Positions 9,021 to 12,624 of a DNA stretch of 12,624 nucleotides are shown in pieces. A model generated the notes under the pieces. It searched no databases, had not been told where the DNA came from, and saw nothing but the letters and a program-made list of their open reading frames with translations. How positions within the stretch are numbered: the first letter of the stretch is position 1; every line of letters starts with the position of its first letter. The translations under genes and the position numbers were made by a program. The stretch comes from an uncultured Elusimicrobium sp. (GTDB lineage Bacteria > Elusimicrobiota > Elusimicrobia > Elusimicrobiales > Elusimicrobiaceae). The DNA is taken from positions 1-12,624 of the forward strand of contig CALAFB010000109.1 of the NCBI GenBank assembly GCA_937891135.1, written 5' to 3'.

Positions 9021-10553
9021 ATGGGATTTGCAATAGGACATGCTGCAAGCGAAAACAGAGCCGGTGTAGTAAAGTTAGCAAGCATTGAAGATGTGCAGAA
9101 CGGCACAGACAACACCAAAGCCGTAACGCCGGCCGGAGTTGCTGCTGCTATTGAAGCAAGTACAGATATGGAAAGCCGATTGCTTGGCGTGTATTTTGAC
9201 GGCATAAACGCCGCCGGAACGCGCACTTATGGGGCGGCTAGCAAACAATGGAGTAAATCCACGGACACCTCTGCTGGGGTTGATACCTTCGCGGAGACTT
9301 CCATTTTTCGCGGATATTATGCGCTTGTGAAGTATAATGCCGAAACGCAAAAAGCGGAAATTATTGCCAAAGAAGGCACAGCAGAATACGCGGCCATTAA
9401 AGCCGCCGGAACGGAAGATTACGACGAAGTGCGTATGTTCCATGTTTTCTACTACAAGAAAACTGTAAATGCTGACGGAAGCCAAAGTATCGTATTGTCT
9501 CCTATCCAACTTGAAGGGTTTAAGCCCTCGCCTATGCACCTTCGCAACGGCGTTTTGCATGAGTGGGTAGGTATTACCCGCTACGCGTGGGGGCGCACCG
9601 GCTCTACTACCATTGCAGCGCGGGCCGGTTTGTATCCGTTAACCGATACCAACGAAAACACCTTTGAAGTCCGTGCGCGTGCGCGCGGTATGCGTGTATT
9701 TGGTATGAACGAAGTGGCGGCTTTGCAGATGTTAGGCTCTGTAAAATATGCCCACCAAAACTGGCAAACAGCCATTGGCTCCGGGTTTTCTGGCACGCCT
9801 ACAAGCGACAGAACGGTTGCCGTTGCACAAACCGACGCAAACAGCGTGATTTTAGACGCAACTTATGCGGCTGATTTCCCTGTCGGGGCAAGTATTTATT
9901 TAGGCTCTAACAATTTTAGAACTATTACCGCAAACGAAACATACAGCGAAGATGACACTAAAATTGTTGTGTCTTTTGACGGAAGCCCCTTTACTTCCAC
10001 GACCAGCACAAAAGTCCATGGCGGGCTTGCCAAGAACGGAAGTGCAGATGCGGTACAAGGTTTAGACGGCGAAAATGTGGGTATGCACACCACCGCCGCG
10101 CGCCGCTCTATTGTTACGCTGGGTATTGAAAACCTATTTGGCAACTGCTGGAAATTGTTAAGCGGTGTTATGCGTATGGGCGGGTTTAGTTATCATAACC
10201 CTAACCCCGACGGACAATATGCGTGGCCCACTTTGGAAGATAACAAGGGGTGGCAAAAAGGCCCTGCTATTATGACAACGGAAGGGTATATTAAACGCTT
10301 TGTGCCTTCGGCGGATTTGGGAGATATGCAACATCTTTCCATCCCCGTTGAATTAGGCGGAAATGCCACAAACCCCGTCGGCGATTACCAATACACAAAT
10401 AGTAGCACCGACCCGCGTATGTGCTTGTTTGGCGGCAGCCTTGCCCACGGCGCGTATGGTGGCCCGTTCTTCTTCCGTTGGGCCGACGCGGTCTCCAGCT
10501 CTTGGTGGGGCAGCGGCGCGCTCGGCGTGTTTGTGCCTTCGGCGGAGGTTTAA
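9021..10553 (+). CDS. DGR target protein: receptor-binding tail tip with C-type-lectin-like variable domain (510 aa)
   Basis: The likely role is recognition of the host surface, with binding residues altered by the neighbouring retroelement. Residues 13-45 are a phage fibre repeat (AGVVKLASIEDV, then KAVTPAGVAAAI). The C-terminal half looks like the C-type lectin fold of DGR targets such as Bordetella phage Mtd: a helix region MNEVAALQMLGSV (229-241), the motif GIENLFGNCWKLLSGV (368-383), and the C-terminal pattern GGS-x(6)-GGPF-x(n)-W-x(n)-GALG. Residues 471-502 are the VR, followed by only eight fixed residues (VFVPSAEV). A beta-rich stretch at about 265-335 appears to be inserted within the lectin region. 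All 15 TR-adenine codons differ between TR and VR. Calling it a tail tip rests on the fibre repeat and gene order. The target assignment rests on the VR/TR match and is strong. Confidence 0.92.
   Translation: MGFAIGHAASENRAGVVKLASIEDVQNGTDNTKAVTPAGVAAAIEASTDMESRLLGVYFDGINAAGTRTYGAASKQWSKSTDTSAGVDTFAETSIFRGYYALVKYNAETQKAEIIAKEGTAEYAAIKAAGTEDYDEVRMFHVFYYKKTVNADGSQSIVLSPIQLEGFKPSPMHLRNGVLHEWVGITRYAWGRTGSTTIAARAGLYPLTDTNENTFEVRARARGMRVFGMNEVAALQMLGSVKYAHQNWQTAIGSGFSGTPTSDRTVAVAQTDANSVILDATYAADFPVGASIYLGSNNFRTITANETYSEDDTKIVVSFDGSPFTSTTSTKVHGGLAKNGSADAVQGLDGENVGMHTTAARRSIVTLGIENLFGNCWKLLSGVMRMGGFSYHNPNPDGQYAWPTLEDNKGWQKGPAIMTTEGYIKRFVPSADLGDMQHLSIPVELGGNATNPVGDYQYTNSSTDPRMCLFGGSLAHGAYGGPFFFRWADAVSSSWWGSGALGVFVPSAEV
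10299..10315 (+). repeat. 17-bp direct repeat, copy 1 (inside the target gene)
   Basis: The 17 bases TTTGTGCCTTCGGCGGA occur here and again at 10530-10546. Both copies are in frame, encoding FVPSA followed by D432 here and by E509 in the second copy. Confidence 0.85.
10431..10526 (+). repeat. DGR variable region (VR)
   Basis: This is a 96-bp near-copy of the template repeat 191 bp downstream, in frame as residues 471-502 of the target protein. I compared the two base by base. There are 18 mismatches, all at TR adenines (10 A to G, 4 A to C, 4 A to T), and the 72 other TR positions are identical. The 3' end is the GC-rich block GGCGCGCTCGGC, shared exactly with TR, which is where an initiation-of-mutagenic-homing site is expected. 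The next six bases (10527-10532) also differ from TR only at TR adenines, so VR may extend to 10532. Confidence 0.95.
10530..10546 (+). repeat. 17-bp direct repeat, copy 2 (just after VR)
   Basis: Identical to 10299-10315. It begins four bases after the conservative VR end and encodes the fixed last residues of the target protein (FVPSAE), leaving only the final valine codon before the stop. Confidence 0.85.
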
Positions 10554-10571
10554 GGGGGTGGCAACTCCCTT
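10552..10571 (+). promoter_or_regulatory. hairpin/cruciform downstream of VR, GGCA loop
   Basis: An 8-bp stem (10552-10559 with 10564-10571, one G-T mismatch at 10557/10566) closes a four-base GGCA loop and begins within the target stop codon, about 25 bp after VR. In the Bordetella BPP-1 DGR, a hairpin or cruciform just after the VR, with a short stem and four-base loop, is needed for efficient target recognition. Position, stem length and GRNA-type loop make this a good candidate for the same role. It could instead affect mRNA stability or transcription termination, but no T tract follows. Confidence 0.55.
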
Positions 10572-10583
10572 GCCCGTAAGGGC
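10572..10583 (+). promoter_or_regulatory. second hairpin downstream of VR, GTAA loop
   Basis: The perfect inverted repeat GCCC-GTAA-GGGC begins on the base after the first hairpin ends. A 4-bp GC stem with a GNRA-type loop is short but could stack on the neighbouring stem. The function is inferred only from its place after the VR. Confidence 0.4.
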
Positions 10584-10621
10584 GTATGTAGTTTGAAAAT
10601 GTAGTAAGGGTGAGGGCCGGA

Positions 10622-10717
10622 GGCGGCAACCTTGACAACGGCGCGAATGATGGCCCGTTCTACTTCAATTGGAACAACACGGTCTCCAACACTAGGTGGA
10701 ACAACGGCGCGCTCGGC
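10622..10717 (+). repeat. DGR template repeat (TR)
   Basis: This is the 96-bp partner of the VR at 10431-10526. Read in the VR frame it has 32 codons, 15 containing adenine, nine of them AAC or AAT. None of the 24 adenines can be changed into a stop codon by single or multiple A substitutions, as expected for an evolved mutagenesis template. Eighteen of the 24 are substituted in the VR copy. The sequence continues in that frame for two codons (AAG TTA) to a TAA at 10724-10726, so the TR resembles the 3' end of an ancestral target gene. Confidence 0.95.
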
Positions 10718-10756
10718 AAGTTATAAAGCAGTACAAAAGAAGTGCCGGCCCTAACC

Positions 10757-10770
10757 TTGCCCCTTGGCAA
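10757..10770 (+). other. small hairpin in the TR-RT spacer
   Basis: The arms TTGCC and GGCAA (10757-10761 and 10766-10770) enclose a CCTT loop. Its left arm overlaps the outer part of the TR-closing stem (10755-10760), so the two folds compete. It is followed by a short A-rich run rather than T on this strand, so it is not a typical terminator. Confidence 0.4.
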
Positions 10771-10837
10771 AAATAATGTCGTGCAAGGCGTTCCTAGTAG
10801 GGCGTAAAGCATTGAACGGAACGGAGATTATAACACT

Positions 10838-11857
10838 ATGAAAAGAATAGGATATTTACTTACAGAAGAAACGGTAACGCTTGATGTGTGCAAACTGGCT
10901 ATTTTGCGGGCGGCACGCGGTAAGCACCGCCGCGTAAGCGTAAGAAAAACCCTAGCGCAACTGGATAGGGCAACCGAGCGACTGCGTGAATTAGTGCTAA
11001 CGGGAACATATAAGCCTTCCCCGTATATCAAATGCGATATTATAGACCAGCCAAGCGGCAAACAACGCGTACTACATAAGCCGCGTTTCTTCCCCGACCA
11101 ATGCGTACACCATTTAATTATTTCCTTAATGGGAAATGCGCTCATGCGTCGGCTTGACCCGTATTGTATAGCGTCTATTCCCAGCCGTGGCACTCATTAC
11201 GGACACCGCGCCATACGCCGTTGGTTGCAACAGGATAAACGCGGAACGAAATACTGCCTTAAATGTGATGTAAAAAAATGTTACGACAATATCCGTCCGG
11301 CGGTTGTGGTTGCTTCCATAGCGCGCTTTGTAAAGGATAAAAAGTTTTTACAACTCATAAGCAAAGTTGCTTATTCACATCCCACATTACCGCTAGGAAA
11401 TTATACGAGCGGTTGGTTTCAAAATATCCTTATGGCGGTAGTGGATAGGCTGATACGGGCCTATAAAGCAACTTCACATTATTTACGGTATGTAGATGAT
11501 TTTATAGTTCTATCCGGCAATAAGCGCAAACTTCATGCTCTTGTACCATTTATCAAAGAATGGTTAGCAAAAATCGGGCTTACGCTAAAAGAAAATTGGC
11601 AAGTGTTCCCGGTAGATGTGCGCGGGATAGATATGTTAGGGTATCGGTTTTTTCGCAAATATACGCTTATGCGCAAACGAAATGTGCTTGCCATTATGCG
11701 TATGGTACGGGATTATTTGCGTAGTCCTACGCCCTTTCGCTCCCGCAGTTTGCTTTCCCGCGTGGGGCAATGTAGGTGGTTTAGCAGTTACAATTTTTGG
11801 CAAAAATACTGTGCAAAATTAAACTTCAAACGAATGAAAAGGAGAGCGTACCCATGA
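10838..11857 (+). CDS. DGR reverse transcriptase (339 aa)
   Basis: The enzyme is expected to copy TR RNA into cDNA with errors opposite adenines, which then replaces VR. Visible RT motifs in order: KPRFFPDQCVHHLI (residues 81-94); the catalytic motif KCDVKKCYDNI with D144; the motif-4 region LGNYTSG (186-192), which in DGR enzymes is usually [I/V/L]GxxxSQ; the catalytic YVDD (218-221) in LRYVDDFIVL; and GIDMLGYRFF (263-272). A basic thumb-like C-terminus follows. The length is close to the BPP-1 enzyme (about 330 aa) and shows no extra maturase or endonuclease domain, as in DGR RTs. The ATG at 10838 has GGAG at 10823-10826, a rather long spacing of 11. The TGA stop overlaps the next gene's ATG. 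The one deviation is glycine 192 where DGR enzymes usually have glutamine. Confidence 0.95.
   Translation: MKRIGYLLTEETVTLDVCKLAILRAARGKHRRVSVRKTLAQLDRATERLRELVLTGTYKPSPYIKCDIIDQPSGKQRVLHKPRFFPDQCVHHLIISLMGNALMRRLDPYCIASIPSRGTHYGHRAIRRWLQQDKRGTKYCLKCDVKKCYDNIRPAVVVASIARFVKDKKFLQLISKVAYSHPTLPLGNYTSGWFQNILMAVVDRLIRAYKATSHYLRYVDDFIVLSGNKRKLHALVPFIKEWLAKIGLTLKENWQVFPVDVRGIDMLGYRFFRKYTLMRKRNVLAIMRMVRDYLRSPTPFRSRSLLSRVGQCRWFSSYNFWQKYCAKLNFKRMKRRAYP
11841..11844 (+). promoter_or_regulatory. Shine-Dalgarno site inside the RT gene's end
   Basis: GGAG in the context AAAGGAGAG lies 9 bases before the ATG at 11854. It favours that start over an in-frame ATG at 11797, which would create a 61-base overlap with the RT gene. 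Confidence 0.7.
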
Positions 11858-12336
11858 GAATACAAATTGACGCATACGCCCCTAATGACGGGGTAGAACT
11901 GAAAGAACGAGACGGGGTTGTTGTGGTGCAACTCATTAAGGATGTTGAACGCAAACCCGGAGCGGAAGAAGGACAGGAAATTATTACGGCAAATGTGGTG
12001 CAAACCACTCTGCCGCTTGGAGTAGAAAAAGCGGATGTATTGGCGCACTTTGACTACTATTTTGCCAAAGCGGAAGCGGAAGAACTGGCAAAGGCTCTGC
12101 CTCTTAAAGTGGATAGAGTAGAACGCATGCTTTCCGCGACGGACTACAAAGCCCTCAAAGTGGCCGACGGCGCGCTTTCTGCTGCCGATTATGCGCCGTG
12201 GAAAAAGTTGCGGGCGCATTGGCGGGATACTATCAATAAAATGCAAGCCGCCCAAAATGCCGACGAATTAAACGACATTAAATATGCCGAAACGCCGGAA
12301 GGCTTGGCCGCGCTTGAAGCGGCGGGGTTGGTATGA
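11854..12336 (+). CDS. hypothetical phage protein, possible tail-fibre assembly protein (160 aa)
   Basis: This is an acidic soluble protein with no signal peptide or membrane segment. The N-terminal part (residues 1-60) looks beta-rich. The C-terminal part is helical with LSATDYKALKVADGAL and then APWKKLRAHWRDTIN, a pattern I associate with small phage tail-fibre assembly proteins in which a conserved Asp-Tyr or Asp-Trp precedes an RxxWRD helix. That resemblance and the position near the fibre genes are the only basis for the name. It starts by ATGA overlap with the RT stop, with its own GGAG. It is not an Avd: DGR accessory proteins are smaller, basic four-helix bundles, and this one is longer, acidic and partly beta. 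Confidence 0.7.
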   Translation: MRIQIDAYAPNDGVELKERDGVVVVQLIKDVERKPGAEEGQEIITANVVQTTLPLGVEKADVLAHFDYYFAKAEAEELAKALPLKVDRVERMLSATDYKALKVADGALSAADYAPWKKLRAHWRDTINKMQAAQNADELNDIKYAETPEGLAALEAAGLV

Positions 12337-12623
12337 CGACTTCGGCAATAATTTCCATAATCATTGCCGTATGCGGATTTGTGCTTACGATAGCGACAAC
12401 CATTTTTACTATCGGTAAAGTGATGGGGTCATTTACCGCAAGCATTACAGCACAAGTAGCGTCCTTGCGTGAGTTAGTTATGTTTCGGTTAGACAGATTA
12501 GAAACCAAGCAAGACAAGTATAACCATTTGCAAGAACGCTTTGCTAAAACAGAAAGCAGCACGGCAAGCGCGCACCACCGTATAGACACATTGGAGCAAC
12601 GGTTAAATGCAAATCCAAATTAA
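12333..12623 (+). CDS. small membrane protein with coiled coil, possible holin-like or lysis protein (96 aa)
   Basis: Residues 4-30 form one strongly hydrophobic helix (SAIISIIIAVCGFVLTIATT). The rest (about 40-93) is a polar heptad-patterned coiled coil (LRELVMFRLDRLETK, then RIDTLEQRL). The protein would be anchored by its N-terminus with the coiled coil on one side of the membrane. Small phage proteins of this build are found among lysis and holin-associated genes; XhlA-type proteins have similar parts in the opposite order. The gene starts by ATGA overlap with the preceding gene, and only a poor ribosome site (GGCGGGG) is visible, so translation is probably coupled. It ends two bases before the window edge. 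Function is inferred from architecture and place. Confidence 0.65.
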   Translation: MTTSAIISIIIAVCGFVLTIATTIFTIGKVMGSFTASITAQVASLRELVMFRLDRLETKQDKYNHLQERFAKTESSTASAHHRIDTLEQRLNANPN

Positions 12624-12624
12624 A

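Larger units (their letters stand above)
10604..10837 (+). ncRNA. DGR template RNA region (TR plus flanking structured spacer)
   Basis: This is the gap between the target gene's downstream hairpins and the RT start. It holds the TR (10622-10717) and a 120-base spacer before the RT, with no convincing gene. In BPP-1 the RNA spanning TR and its downstream spacer is the template, and the spacer is needed for cDNA priming. Here the flanks can pair: 10613-10620 (AGGGCCGG) is the exact reverse complement of 10745-10752, extended outward through a mismatch and a bulge by 10604-10609 with 10755-10760. The TR would thus sit in the loop of a roughly 15-pair stem. I see no clear promoter, so the RNA ends are not defined. 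The limits given run from the outer edge of the stem to the RT start codon. Confidence 0.65.
10431..11857 (+). other. diversity-generating retroelement cassette (VR - TR - RT)
   Basis: VR, TR and RT all point the same way, in the order also seen in Bordetella phage BPP-1. The TR begins 95 bp after the VR ends and the RT begins 120 bp after the TR ends. The adenine-only mismatch pattern shows that the element has worked on this VR, or on its ancestor, since the two repeats were last identical. No second VR was found elsewhere in the window. Confidence 0.93.

Noticed and set aside
10593..10598. TTGAAA as a -35 box of a promoter for the template RNA
   Set aside because: No acceptable -10 element lies 16-18 bases downstream, where the sequence is GC-rich.
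10610..10726. Small open frame through the TR, from GTG at 10610 to TAA at 10724-10726
   Set aside because: It is the TR read in the VR frame and has no ribosome binding site. It is best explained as a relic of the target gene's end, not a translated gene.
10757..10770. Hairpin TTGCC-CCTT-GGCAA as a rho-independent terminator
   Set aside because: The stem is only 5 bp and is followed by A-rich sequence, not T, on the + strand. It lies between TR and RT where termination would cut off the RT.
11797..11853. Upstream in-frame ATG for the 160-residue protein
   Set aside because: It would overlap the RT gene by 61 bases and lacks a ribosome site. ATG 11854 has GGAG at 11841-11844 and an ATGA overlap like those elsewhere in the operon.
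10838..11857. RT as a group II intron or retron enzyme
   Set aside because: There is no maturase or endonuclease domain and no retron msr/msd layout. The adjacent TR/VR pair with adenine-only differences settles it as a DGR.
11854..12336. Protein after the RT as the Avd accessory factor
   Set aside because: It is acidic, partly beta-rich and 160 residues long, whereas Avd is a small basic four-helix bundle. Its C-terminus looks more like fibre-assembly proteins.

Overview
The window reads as the late structural region of a tailed bacteriophage or prophage, probably podovirus-like. All seven genes lie on the + strand, most have an AGGAG-type ribosome binding site, and they are packed with 1- to 4-base overlaps except around the retroelement. 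The host cannot be named from sequence alone. Base and codon use look uniform from end to end, so I see no recently acquired block.

Positions 3-7417 hold two likely virion proteins: a 537-residue helical protein and a 1933-residue multidomain protein. The large one carries Gly/Ala-rich membrane-like segments, a region resembling the barnase/EndoU/RelE-like nucleases of phage polyvalent proteins, an HELGH metallopeptidase motif, and a C-terminal region resembling large polyvalent protein domain LPD38. Together they look like internal or ejected proteins that travel with the genome. Positions 7414-8994 encode a tail fibre with a T7-fibre-like N-terminus.

Positions 9021-11857 form a diversity-generating retroelement (DGR). 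The parts, in order, are a 510-residue target protein with a C-type-lectin-like C-terminus, a 96-bp variable region (VR, 10431-10526), two adjoining hairpins just after the gene, a 96-bp template repeat (TR, 10622-10717), and a 339-residue reverse transcriptase. VR and TR differ at 18 positions. All 18 are adenines in TR, and all 72 non-adenine TR positions are identical in VR. This is the signature of adenine-directed mutagenic retrohoming, so the phage appears to diversify its receptor-binding tip. No Avd-like accessory gene is visible. The TR lies inside a potential closing stem formed by flanking inverted repeats.

Positions 11854-12623 hold two small genes joined by ATGA overlaps to the RT and to each other: an acidic protein with a tail-fibre-assembly-like C-terminus, and a one-helix membrane protein with a coiled coil that could belong to the lysis module. 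The layout suggests that virion proteins, fibre, variable tip, mutagenic machinery and possible lysis functions share one late transcription unit. The only non-coding stretch of note (10554-10837, 284 bp) is filled by the hairpins and the DGR template RNA region.
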